A DNA stretch of 21,270 bases, from assembly GCA_038750655.1 (NCBI GenBank), contig JBCDGZ010000133.1:1-21270 (forward strand), in the 5' to 3' direction. Below are positions 6,822 to 14,695 of this stretch, piece after piece; the first letter of the stretch is position 1; each line of letters opens with the position of its first letter. Under the pieces are notes generated by a model that did no database searches, was not told the DNA's origin, and was given only the letters and a program-made list of their open reading frames with translations. The translations under genes were made by a program, and so were the position numbers. Source of the DNA: JBCDGZ01 sp038750655. GTDB taxonomy: Bacteria > Bacteroidota > Bacteroidia > Chitinophagales > Saprospiraceae.

Positions 6822-7844
6822 ATGCCTGTTAAAATAAGATTGCAAAGAAGAGGCCGCAGAAAGCAGCCTTTCTACCACATTGTGGTAGCCGACGCTAGAG
6901 CGCCGCGTGACGGCCGCTTTATCGAAAAGATCGGGACCTATAACCCGATGACCAAACCGGCAACTATCGATCTGAACCGCGACCTAGCCTTCGAATGGCT
7001 CATGAAAGGCGCTCAGCCCACCGATACTGCCCGTGCCATCCTCCGTTTCAAAGGAGTATTATATCGCAAGCACCTCATGCGCGGCGTGAAGAAAGGAGCG
7101 CTGACTGCGGAAGAAGCTCAAGCTAAGTACGAAGCCTGGATCAGTGAGAAAGAAGCGAAGATCGCTGCTCGCCGTCAGCAGACTGCTGAGGAGAGAGCTG
7201 CTTTCCATGCTGCAGTCTCTGGTAATGCGCCTAGGGTAGAGAAACCAGCGGAAGCATCAGCTACTGGTGGTTCAAGTGGTGCGCCTGATGCCCCAGATAC
7301 CCGCACTTTCGCCGAATCTGTTGAACAGACTACGGTAGAATCGCTCTCTGGTGAAGCTCCAGCTCCAGCGGCTGAGGAAAAGCCAGCCGAAAAGCCCGTT
7401 GCAGAAGCTCCAGCTGTTGAAGAAAAGCCAGCAGAAGAACCTGCTGCTGAAGCTCCAGCCGCAGAAGAGCAGCCAGCCGCAGAACCTGCTGCGGAGGCTC
7501 CAGTTGCGGAAGAAAAGCCAGCAGAAGAACCTGCTGCGGAGGCTCCAGCCGCGGAAGAAAAGCCAGCCGAAGAACCTGCTGCTGCCGATGATCTGAAGAA
7601 GATCGAAGGTATTGGTCCTAAGATTGCAGAGCTGATCGAAGCTGCGGGGATCAAGACATTCGCTCAGCTCTCTGAGGCAACGGCAGATCGCATTAAGGAA
7701 ATTCTCACAGAAGCCGGAGGTAACTTTGCTTCTCACGATCCAACGACCTGGCCAGAGCAAGCTAAGATGGCTGCCGCAGGCGAGTGGGATAAGCTGAAGG
7801 CTTGGCAGGATGAATTAGACGGTGGCAAAGCAAAGCAAGACTAA
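6822..7844 (+). CDS. rpsP: 30S ribosomal protein S16 with repeat tail and helix-hairpin-helix domain
   Basis: Residues 1-85 are a canonical S16, a small-subunit assembly protein: MPVKIRLQRRGRRKQPFYHI, VADARAPRDGRFIEKIGTYN and the LRFKGVLYRKH end. Typical S16 is about 80-120 residues; this one is 340. After a charged helical linker (about 95-130) comes an Ala/Glu/Pro/Lys segment (179-254) made of five near-identical 15-17-residue units, then a C-terminal helix-hairpin-helix-type domain (about 256-335) with LKKIEGIGPKIAELIEAAGI and FAQLSEATADRIKEIL. The latter resembles the nucleic-acid-binding HhH modules attached to some Bacteroidota ribosomal proteins. The ORF is continuous with no frameshift, so this is a true fusion. 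The ATG sits behind an A/T-rich leader without a Shine-Dalgarno sequence, and a good -7 box lies upstream. The gene is not followed by rimM/trmD as in many bacteria. Identity is certain; the role of the tail is unknown. Confidence 0.96.
   Translation: MPVKIRLQRRGRRKQPFYHIVVADARAPRDGRFIEKIGTYNPMTKPATIDLNRDLAFEWLMKGAQPTDTARAILRFKGVLYRKHLMRGVKKGALTAEEAQAKYEAWISEKEAKIAARRQQTAEERAAFHAAVSGNAPRVEKPAEASATGGSSGAPDAPDTRTFAESVEQTTVESLSGEAPAPAAEEKPAEKPVAEAPAVEEKPAEEPAAEAPAAEEQPAAEPAAEAPVAEEKPAEEPAAEAPAAEEKPAEEPAAADDLKKIEGIGPKIAELIEAAGIKTFAQLSEATADRIKEILTEAGGNFASHDPTTWPEQAKMAAAGEWDKLKAWQDELDGGKAKQD
7356..7583 (+). repeat. Tandem 45-bp-type repeats coding for the S16 tail
   Basis: Five imperfect tandem units encode residues 179-254 of S16. 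The first unit is 17 residues (APAPAAEEKPAEKPVAE), the next three are 15 residues (for example APAVEEKPAEEPAAE) and the last is 14. The DNA units differ mainly at third positions and by a few substitutions (K to Q, E to A), which suggests expansion by duplication followed by drift. Confidence 0.85.
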
Positions 7845-7937
7845 GCTTATCCCCGTTTCCCGCTTTTAATATTAGTATTTTTTTATTAACTTAGCGGAGT
7901 AAGTAATTCACGAATAACATTATTACTCGATATTATA

Positions 7938-7973
7938 TAAACCTAGTAGGGCTTAAATGTTCTACTAGGTTTA
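7938..7973. terminator. Stem-loop after rpsP
   Basis: A perfect 12-bp inverted repeat, TAAACCTAGTAG (7938-7949) and CTACTAGGTTTA (7962-7973), encloses a 12-nt loop. The stem is A/T-rich and its tail is a broken T-rich run (ACATTTAT), so it is a plausible but not classic intrinsic terminator for rpsP. A protein-binding site or an RNA-stabilising hairpin is also possible. Confidence 0.5.
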
Positions 7974-8036
7974 CATTTATAAAATTCAGGTTGTATTAGA
8001 CGTTTACCTCAACTTGAATGATAAAACTAAACTGGC

Positions 8037-9428
8037 ATGAAAGAACTTAATCCTGAATACCAACAACAACTGGATCAAATGATTCAGGACATCCAGGCAA
8101 CCGAAGAGTTTCAGCGCTTCCTCGATGAAGAAGAAGAGGAAGACTACCAGACGATTCGCGAAACCTTTGAGCCTCGCATCGCAGAGTTGTACGAGGAAGT
8201 AACCAATAATAATCCACTGCAATTATTGGCTTTCGAAAAAGCGATGCTCGACCCCAATCTGGAAGGTCTTTTCCTACCTCGAATCCTGGGCTACGCTGTA
8301 TTGCGCGGTGTTACTGATGATAATTATAAATATATGCGGCCTCAGCAGCACTTCAAGGATATTCTGATGGCCATCTGCAATTCCTCCAACTTCGATTTTA
8401 TTCGCAAGCGCATTGGCCAAACCATACAAATGGGATTTGCCCTGAGTAGCGACATCTGGATTACCAACCTGATCAATGTTATCGAAAATAAAAGAATTCG
8501 CTATTTTCTTCAAGGTCAAAAACTGCCTAAATACCGCGATCTGAAAGAAAGAAGAATCGGCTATGCGCGCTATAAAAATCAGTTCAAGCAAGACGATTTT
8601 TACACAACGGTATTTCCCACTACCAAATCTGAGTTAAAGGTACTCTACCCTTCTGTACGCCAGTTTATGCGCCATCGGGTCACGGTAGGGAAAGACAACA
8701 GCAGTATCCTGAAGGAAATCCGCGCTTTCTTGGATAACGAGGACTTCAAAGGCAGCCCAGAATACATCGAGTTTCTCTGCCTTTACGCCAATTTCTTCGA
8801 TGTGAACGAAGCCGATCATAAGCACTTAACGGATATTCTTCACACGGCTAGAAAAGACGAAACATTTAGCGAAAAGTGGTTGGAAAATATCCTGGCTATC
8901 CACAACAGCAGCGATCTTAACCTCGACGGAACGGCCGATAAACGGGTATCTGCGCTACTACACCACGGTGTTAAAGATGAGCTGAGCAACTACTATGATC
9001 TAACCGATATTATCCATAGTAAAGGCTATCTGCACGATGATACCATCGAAGCGACTAAGGTCTTCTACAATGCTCACGAAGGGCTGTCGACGGTCAATGA
9101 GTGCTTGCGCAAAACGATTTTCAATTATTTTGCCCAGTTCCTGAAAAATATTGGTATCAGTGAATATCCGGAGTATTTCGAGCTGTCGAAAATCTTTCCG
9201 GTCTACCTAGGTATTTTCTCCAACCAGCAGTTCAATCAGAATTTGAAGGAACTCTGCATGGCTTATATCCGAAAACTCTTGAAACGCTATACCGATAAGC
9301 GCGGTAAAGATTATCAGGACATTAAGAAATTTGTGTCAACCAACTTTCTCGATCTTGGCTTTTTGAAGCAAAAGGAGATCGTCGAATTGTTCAAAACCCG
9401 TAGAAAGAAAAAGAAACCGGTATCCTAG
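8037..9428 (+). CDS. Conserved-looking hypothetical cytoplasmic protein, mostly helical
   Basis: I do not recognise this 463-residue protein. It has no signal peptide or membrane segment and reads as long amphipathic helices throughout. An acidic cluster, DEEEEED, sits at about 30-36, and the C terminus is strongly basic (KTRRKKKKPVS), which could bind nucleic acid or ribosomes. The middle contains many aromatic residues (for example YKNQFKQDDFYTTVF and FLCLYANFFDVNEAD) and no catalytic signature that I can name. Codon use and base composition match the neighbours, so there is no sign of recent transfer. It is flanked by hairpins on both sides (7938-7973 and 9436-9478) and therefore likely transcribed alone. 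It lies next to rpsP, but a functional link is not shown. The ATG at 8037 is the first in-frame start and gives a natural polar N terminus. Confidence 0.8.
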   Translation: MKELNPEYQQQLDQMIQDIQATEEFQRFLDEEEEEDYQTIRETFEPRIAELYEEVTNNNPLQLLAFEKAMLDPNLEGLFLPRILGYAVLRGVTDDNYKYMRPQQHFKDILMAICNSSNFDFIRKRIGQTIQMGFALSSDIWITNLINVIENKRIRYFLQGQKLPKYRDLKERRIGYARYKNQFKQDDFYTTVFPTTKSELKVLYPSVRQFMRHRVTVGKDNSSILKEIRAFLDNEDFKGSPEYIEFLCLYANFFDVNEADHKHLTDILHTARKDETFSEKWLENILAIHNSSDLNLDGTADKRVSALLHHGVKDELSNYYDLTDIIHSKGYLHDDTIEATKVFYNAHEGLSTVNECLRKTIFNYFAQFLKNIGISEYPEYFELSKIFPVYLGIFSNQQFNQNLKELCMAYIRKLLKRYTDKRGKDYQDIKKFVSTNFLDLGFLKQKEIVELFKTRRKKKKPVS

Positions 9429-9435
9429 CCGCACC

Positions 9436-9478
9436 ATCAGTCAGGGAGCCAAGGCAACTCGTTCCCTGACTGATTTTT
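9436..9478 (+). terminator. Intrinsic terminator after the 463-residue gene
   Basis: A perfect 12-bp inverted repeat, ATCAGTCAGGGA (9436-9447) and TCCCTGACTGAT (9463-9474), can extend by a G-U and a C-G pair into an 11-nt loop, and is followed directly by a run of T ending at 9478. This is the clearest intrinsic terminator in the window. It separates the hypothetical gene from the trehalose gene. Confidence 0.85.
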
Positions 9479-9527
9479 AGTCCTGCCCTAACCCAAGCTG
9501 TTTAATTCCTCCATTATCCCCAGGACT

Positions 9528-11720
9528 ATGCCTAGACTTGTTATTGTCTCTAATCGTCTTCCAATTACGATTAATAAATCCAAGGGAGAACTGCACTTCT
9601 ACCCTAGTGCCGGTGGCTTGGCCACGGGACTCAGCTCATTGGACCAAACTTATGAGAAAATCTGGATCGGCTGGCCTGGCCAAGCCATCGCCGAAACCAA
9701 AGAGCAACAAAGCGTGGCAGCCACCCTAGCTAGCAGCCACCTGATCCCCGTTTTTCTGAGCGATGAAGAAATCGAACTCTACTACGAAGGATTCAGCAAT
9801 AAAACCATCTGGCCTCATTTCCACTATTTCACCCAATACACGACCTATAACGACGAATACTGGGAGGCCTACCAGGCCGTTAACCACAAGTTCGCCGAAG
9901 TGGTCATCGCCAACGTCAAAAAGGACGATCTGGTCTGGATTCACGACTACCAGCTCTTACTACTTCCAGCAATGATCCGAGCGGCCTTTCCGGACGTCTC
10001 CATCGGTTTTTTTCTCCACATCCCCTTCCCCTCCTACGAAATCTTCCGGATTCTCCCCTGGCGGGCCGCCCTTCTGGAAGGCGTCCTCGGCGCTGATCAA
10101 GTCGGCTTCCACACCTACGGCTACATGCGGCACTTTCTCAGTGCCGCCTATCGCATCAGCGGCTATGAACACAACTTCGGTAAGCTGGCGGTCGGCAAGC
10201 GCATCGTCAATGTGGATGTTTTTCCAATGGGAATCGACTACGATAAATACGCCTTCCCAGAGCGCATCGCCGACATCAGCGAGAGCAGCAGAATTATCGA
10301 ACGGCTCTTATCGAAAGGGCGCAAGCTCATCATCAGCATCGATCGGCTCGACTACACCAAGGGGATTCCCAACCGCATTCGGGTCTTTGAACAACTGATT
10401 CGCAACTACAAGGCTTACCGGGGTAAGGTAACGCTGATGCTGATTGTCGTTCCTTCTCGCTCCAATGTTGATCAGTATCAGGAGTTGAAAGATGAAGTAG
10501 ATACGCTGGTGGGCCGGATCGATGGCGAGTTCCGCACCTTCGGCTGGTCACCCATCCAGTATTTTTACCGCTCTTTTAACTTCGCCGACCTTACCGCCCT
10601 CTACCGGGCTGCAGATATTGCGATGATCACTCCGCTGCGCGATGGGATGAATCTGGTAGCTAAAGAATTCATTGCGAGTAAGGAAACGAACAAGAAGGGA
10701 GTGCTGATCCTCAGTGAGATGGCGGGTGCAGCTAGTGAGCTAAGTGATGCCCTGATCATCAATCCGCAGGACAGCAAGGGGATGCTCAATGCCTTGCTCA
10801 AAGCACTGGAAATGCCGGTGGAGGAGCAGGCCGAACGCCTGGATTTAATGGCCAAAAAGCTGAAACGCTACACCGTCAAGCATTGGGCACAGACTTTTAT
10901 CAAAGAACAGAGTAAAATGAGCGAACAAAAGAAACTGAGTAAAAGTAAGCTGTTGAGCAATCAAGACCTCAGCGAACTCCTACAGGCCTATCGGCAAGCG
11001 AAACGCCGCCTTCTCCTGCTGGACTACGACGGTACCTTGATGAGCTTTCAGAACGATCCTACCCGCACCGCCCCCGACGAGGCCCTCCTCAACTGCCTTC
11101 AGCGCCTGGTAGAAACGCCGGGCAACAAAATGGTCGTCATCAGTGGGCGCGATCGCCATACCCTTGGCAAATGGCTAGGGCCTCTTAACATCGAGATGTC
11201 CGCCGAGCACGGCGCCTGGTTTTACCTCAATCAACTCTGGCAAACCAGCACCGGCCTCTCTAGCAATTGGAAGGAAGATGTTCGCCCTGTATTGGAAAAT
11301 ATGGTGCAACGGACCCCCGGCTCCTTTATCGAAGAAAAGGAATTCTCGCTGGCCTGGCACTACCGCCGCATCGATAAGGACCTGGGGGCCAAACGGATTC
11401 GTGAGTACCGCGATGTCCTGCAATACCTAACCGCCAACCTCGATTTGCAAGTGCTGGAAGGCAATAAAGTTGTTGAAATCAAAAACTCGGGGATCAACAA
11501 GGGGAAGGCCTCCCTGCGCTGGTTGGGAGAGGCCAACTGGGACTTCATCCTAGCTATCGGCGACGATTCAACCGACGAGGATACCTTCCGCGCCGTACCG
11601 CCTTCGGCGTGGACCATCAAGGTGGGCCTGGGTCAGACGGCCGCCCGCTACCACCTGATCGGTGTGGAGAATGTACGGTCGCTGCTCGGCACCCTGGGCG
11701 AGCAAGTTATTGATAGATAA
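9528..11720 (+). CDS. Bifunctional trehalose-6-phosphate synthase/phosphatase
   Basis: The 730-residue product joins both steps of the OtsA/OtsB pathway: UDP-glucose (or a related donor) plus glucose-6-phosphate gives trehalose-6-phosphate, which is then dephosphorylated to trehalose, an osmolyte and stress protectant made in the cytoplasm. Residues 1-460 are a GT20 synthase: SNRLPITI near 8-15, SAGGLATGL (27-35), WIGWPG (46-51), WIHDYQLLLLP (137-147), FFLHIPFPSYE (161-171), and RLDYTKGIP (273-281), in which R273 and K278 correspond to the phosphate/donor-binding Arg and Lys of E. coli OtsA. Residues about 490-728 are a HAD phosphatase: DYDGT with nucleophile D499 and acid/base D501, VISGRD (537-542), the SAEHGAWF cap region, and GDDSTDED (678-685) for magnesium. 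All key residues of both halves are present. The otsA-otsB fusion is known in several Bacteroidota and in eukaryotes. Confidence 0.95.
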   Translation: MPRLVIVSNRLPITINKSKGELHFYPSAGGLATGLSSLDQTYEKIWIGWPGQAIAETKEQQSVAATLASSHLIPVFLSDEEIELYYEGFSNKTIWPHFHYFTQYTTYNDEYWEAYQAVNHKFAEVVIANVKKDDLVWIHDYQLLLLPAMIRAAFPDVSIGFFLHIPFPSYEIFRILPWRAALLEGVLGADQVGFHTYGYMRHFLSAAYRISGYEHNFGKLAVGKRIVNVDVFPMGIDYDKYAFPERIADISESSRIIERLLSKGRKLIISIDRLDYTKGIPNRIRVFEQLIRNYKAYRGKVTLMLIVVPSRSNVDQYQELKDEVDTLVGRIDGEFRTFGWSPIQYFYRSFNFADLTALYRAADIAMITPLRDGMNLVAKEFIASKETNKKGVLILSEMAGAASELSDALIINPQDSKGMLNALLKALEMPVEEQAERLDLMAKKLKRYTVKHWAQTFIKEQSKMSEQKKLSKSKLLSNQDLSELLQAYRQAKRRLLLLDYDGTLMSFQNDPTRTAPDEALLNCLQRLVETPGNKMVVISGRDRHTLGKWLGPLNIEMSAEHGAWFYLNQLWQTSTGLSSNWKEDVRPVLENMVQRTPGSFIEEKEFSLAWHYRRIDKDLGAKRIREYRDVLQYLTANLDLQVLEGNKVVEIKNSGINKGKASLRWLGEANWDFILAIGDDSTDEDTFRAVPPSAWTIKVGLGQTAARYHLIGVENVRSLLGTLGEQVIDR

Positions 11721-11740
11721 AGTCCCGGTATTGATAGATA
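11708..11740 (+). repeat. 12-bp direct repeat at the 3' end of the trehalose gene
   Basis: TATTGATAGATA occurs at 11708-11719 and again at 11729-11740, 21 bases apart. The first copy covers the last codons and most of the stop codon of the synthase/phosphatase gene; the second lies just beyond it. It may be a small tandem duplication or a chance repeat. Confidence 0.6.
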
Positions 11741-11797
11741 TTTTGGGCGGAAGTAAAGCTGATTGCCTATTTTAGGGGCGAATCAAATGCCTAGTGA

Positions 11798-12532
11798 ATG
11801 ATCAAAGACCTTTTTGCGGGCGTCCAATCCTACGGAAAAGCCCTACAACTCATCTCAAAATTAGGCCTCTGGGGCTATGTCTTATTGCCCGGGCTGTTCA
11901 GTTTGCTCTTGGCCGCTGCCATCGGCGTCAGCGCCTGGTCGTTTTCGGGAAGCATCGGCAGCTGGCTGATGGCCTGGTATCCTTTTGAGTGGGGCAGCGA
12001 GCTGCTGGCCGGTGCAGCCAATTTCATCGGTTTATTGCTCATCGTTACTGGGGGATTGATTGTTTATAAGCATCTGGTGATGGTCATTGTCTCACCGTTT
12101 ATGAGTCCTTTGTCGGAGAAGGTAGAAAACTATTTGATGGGGGAGCCCTTAGCGGGGAATGGATTAACCTTGAGTGGTGCCATTGGCGACCTTATTCGGG
12201 GGCTACGCATTGCCCTGCGCAATATCATTCGCGAGCTATTCCTGGTCGGTATCCTCTTCTTGCTAAGCTGGATTCCCATTCTCACCCCCTTCACCACTGC
12301 GCTCATCTTCATCGTTCAAGCTTACTACGCCGGAGCGGGCAATATGGATTATTTGCTAGAGCGCCATTACTCGGTACGTGGAAGCGTACGATTTGTACGC
12401 GACTATCGAGGACTGGCCGTTGGTAATGGCTCTATTTTCCTATTGCTGCTGATGACGGGAATTGGCTTCCTGATCGCTCCCCCCCTCGGGACCATCGCTG
12501 CAACAATTGAGGGCGTAAAGCGCCTAGAATAA
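11798..12532 (+). CDS. EI24/CysZ-like multi-pass membrane protein
   Basis: The 244-residue product has the overall plan of the EI24/CysZ family: an amphipathic N terminus (MIKDLFAGVQSYGKAL), hydrophobic segments at about 24-50, 70-95, 143-175 and 213-235, and a conserved-looking loop VSPFMSPLSEKVENYLMG after the second pair. The motif YYAGAGNMDYLLERHYSV near 180-197 corresponds to the segment near the C-terminal membrane helices of this family. CysZ of gammaproteobacteria moves sulfate; many Bacteroidota homologues have no tested substrate, so I do not call it cysZ. The gene starts 77 bases after the trehalose gene and its stop overlaps the start of a Crp/Fnr-family gene by one base (TAATG), pointing to translational coupling. 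Confidence 0.8.
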   Translation: MIKDLFAGVQSYGKALQLISKLGLWGYVLLPGLFSLLLAAAIGVSAWSFSGSIGSWLMAWYPFEWGSELLAGAANFIGLLLIVTGGLIVYKHLVMVIVSPFMSPLSEKVENYLMGEPLAGNGLTLSGAIGDLIRGLRIALRNIIRELFLVGILFLLSWIPILTPFTTALIFIVQAYYAGAGNMDYLLERHYSVRGSVRFVRDYRGLAVGNGSIFLLLLMTGIGFLIAPPLGTIAATIEGVKRLE

Positions 12533-13122
12533 TGCCTTCCATGATGATACATACTTTACTAAAAACGCAATTGGGGCTTTCTGATGCCCTTCTCGATCTG
12601 CTGCTTGCCAAGGCAGTACACAAAACCTACGATAAAAACGATCTGTTGTTTAATGCCAGCGCCCCAGTCAGTCAGCTTTTATTTGTTGAAAAAGGATTGC
12701 TCAGAGGCTATCGCCTGATCGATGGAGTAGATATAACCCATCATTTTTTTGAACTCCATTGGTTTGCCACCGACTATCAAAGCTACCTGACGGGCCAGCC
12801 CGGCGAGCTTTATCTACAGGCCCTAACCGAAGTCGAGGTTTATAAATGGGAAAAAGCGCAAATGGATCAAATGGCCAAAGAACACTCCCCCATTGCTCAA
12901 ATCCTCCAACAAATTGCCGAGCGGGCCTATCTCCATATGGTCGAGCGTTGCAAAAATTTACAAACCCAGGACCTCAAGGAACGCTACTGGCGATTGATCC
13001 ACAAAACACCCGAGCTGTTCCAGCAAGTGCCCCAACGGCACATTGCTTCCTACCTGGGCGTTGCCCCCCAAAGTCTGAGTAGAGTCAAGTTTCAAGCAAA
13101 AAATTCAGGTTTTACCCCCTAA
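12532..13122 (+). CDS. Crp/Fnr-family transcription regulator
   Basis: The 196-residue product has a cyclic-nucleotide-binding-type beta-roll at about 20-115 (YDKNDLLFNASAPVSQLLFVEKGLLRGYR split over 33-61, then FFELHWFATDYQSYLTG), a dimerisation helix at about 116-145, and a short C-terminal helix-turn-helix near 166-186 (VPQRHIASYLGVAPQSLSRV). The family senses small molecules or redox state, but I see no Fe-S cysteine set and no clear cAMP phosphate cassette, so the ligand is unknown. Such short cNMP-fold regulators are abundant in Bacteroidota. The ATG at 12532 overlaps the upstream stop by one base; other in-frame starts lie at 12541 and 12544 and would remove only the first few residues. 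Confidence 0.85.
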   Translation: MPSMMIHTLLKTQLGLSDALLDLLLAKAVHKTYDKNDLLFNASAPVSQLLFVEKGLLRGYRLIDGVDITHHFFELHWFATDYQSYLTGQPGELYLQALTEVEVYKWEKAQMDQMAKEHSPIAQILQQIAERAYLHMVERCKNLQTQDLKERYWRLIHKTPELFQQVPQRHIASYLGVAPQSLSRVKFQAKNSGFTP

Positions 13123-13213
13123 ATAGTTACTGCTAAGTGTATTCTTAACAAATGTGAATGCACCGTTGGACGATTTTGATTTTCTTGGAGTCTAAAATAA
13201 ATCCAAGTCTCCA

Positions 13214-14695
13214 ATGTCTAATCAACTCCTTACCTTTTTGCTCTTACTCCTTTTGGTCGCTTGCCAGTCGCCCACTCCGCAAAACGATCCTCCTCAGTTT
13301 ATTCCCTCTTCGGAGGTCCCCATCCCCGTCAAAGCCGGCCAGCAATATCAATTTGGCTATCTCCAAGTACCCGAAAATCGATCCGTCAAAGACAGTCGCT
13401 CTATCCAACTGCCCGTCTACATTTTCAAAAGCCGAAGCCCCCAGCCTCAGCAAGATCCCATCATCTATCTGGTAGGCGGCCCCGGCTCCAGTGTAATGCG
13501 TGCAGTGCCCTACATGAACTATTACCGCTATCTGGATGATCGAGATTTTATTTTATTTGAGCAACGAGGAACAGCATATGCCCAGCCTCATCTGGCTTGT
13601 CCCGAGTGGGCTCAGGCTACTCATCAATCTCTGCTGACCAACCGCAGTATGGTGGCCATCGATAGCCTTTACTATGCTGCTGCCAAGGACTGTCGCGACC
13701 GCCTGCGCTCCGAGGGCATTGACCTCAATGGCTACACCACCCGAGAAATTGCCGCCGATGTCGCCGACCTCGCGCAGGCCCTACAGCTGTCCTCCTACAA
13801 TATCCTCAGCACTTCCTACGGCACCAAAATCGCACAAGTATTGATGCGCGATCATCCGCAGGGCCTCCGCAGTGTCGTCATGGACTCCCCTCTTCCGCTG
13901 GAAGTCAGCTGGGAGGAGGAGAGCCCGCGCAATCTATTGGCCGCTTATGAACAGCTTTTCAAAGATTGTGAGGAGGTGGAGCCTTGTCGGGGGGCTTTTC
14001 CGAAGCTCAAGGAGCGGTTCTTTGACTTTCTGGCCACCCAAACCCCACTTGATCTGGAGCTGAATCCGCCTCAAATAGCGCAATCCATCAACTTTCGCCT
14101 CCGGGGCCAAGACCTCCTTGATCTCTTCTACCCCGGAACTAGCGGAGCGATCCATAAGGCCCCCATGCGGATTGATCAATTGGTAAAGGGCGACTATACC
14201 TACCTGCGGCAGCTACTGGAAAACAGGGCGTCCCGGCTTGGCGATGGCCAAGGGAAAGGCATGCGAATGTCGGTTTGGTGCGCAGAGGAGGCTCCCTTTG
14301 TCGATTACAAGCAGACAGTTAATCGGGACCTTCCAGCTCTCGGCGATTGGTCGATGGTGGAGTTTGATTCCACTGTTTGCTCCATATGGGGCGTTCGGGC
14401 AGAGCCTCCGAGGGAGAATCAGGCCGTTCGCAGTGCGATTCCGACGCTGTTGATCAGTGGGGAGTACGATCCTGTGACGCCGCCGATTTGGGCTAGGCAG
14501 ATGCAGGAGCGGTTGAGCAATAGCCATCAGCTGATTTTTACGGGTTGGCAGCATACGCCAACGACTTATTGGGACAATCCTTGCGGGATGGAAGCGGCCC
14601 ATCAGTTTTTCAATCAGCCCCAACAGCTTCCTGCGCTGGATTGCCTAGATCAAATCGGTACGGTTTCGTTTCAGCTTGCGGAAGAGGAACGCTAA
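13214..14695 (+). CDS. Alpha/beta-hydrolase lipoprotein, TAP-type peptidase-like
   Basis: The 493-residue product starts with a lipoprotein signal peptide (MSNQLLTFLLLLLLVAC, lipobox LVAC with lipidated Cys17) and is probably anchored in the outer membrane. The fold and motifs are those of proline-iminopeptidase/TAP-like hydrolases: oxyanion loop YLVGGPGSS (85-93), FEQRGT (115-120), nucleophile Ser201 in STSYGT, acid Asp419 in SGEYDPVTPP and His447 in GWQHTPT. The nucleophile elbow has Ser199 where GxSxG normally has the first Gly, a variation sometimes seen in this group. C-terminal cysteines at 457 and 477 may form a disulfide with others. The likely role is scavenging peptides or esters in the periplasm; the substrate is unknown. 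The 3' end overlaps the opposite-strand asparaginase-like gene by four bases. Confidence 0.85.
   Translation: MSNQLLTFLLLLLLVACQSPTPQNDPPQFIPSSEVPIPVKAGQQYQFGYLQVPENRSVKDSRSIQLPVYIFKSRSPQPQQDPIIYLVGGPGSSVMRAVPYMNYYRYLDDRDFILFEQRGTAYAQPHLACPEWAQATHQSLLTNRSMVAIDSLYYAAAKDCRDRLRSEGIDLNGYTTREIAADVADLAQALQLSSYNILSTSYGTKIAQVLMRDHPQGLRSVVMDSPLPLEVSWEEESPRNLLAAYEQLFKDCEEVEPCRGAFPKLKERFFDFLATQTPLDLELNPPQIAQSINFRLRGQDLLDLFYPGTSGAIHKAPMRIDQLVKGDYTYLRQLLENRASRLGDGQGKGMRMSVWCAEEAPFVDYKQTVNRDLPALGDWSMVEFDSTVCSIWGVRAEPPRENQAVRSAIPTLLISGEYDPVTPPIWARQMQERLSNSHQLIFTGWQHTPTTYWDNPCGMEAAHQFFNQPQQLPALDCLDQIGTVSFQLAEEER

Noticed and set aside
7356..7583. Regular repeats as a CRISPR array
   Set aside because: The repeats are contiguous, in frame and coding, with no unique spacers or cas genes.
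7175..7760. Two long minus-strand frames opposite the rpsP tail
   Set aside because: Their Ala/Ser- and Phe/Trp-rich repeats simply mirror the 45-bp repeats of the S16 tail.
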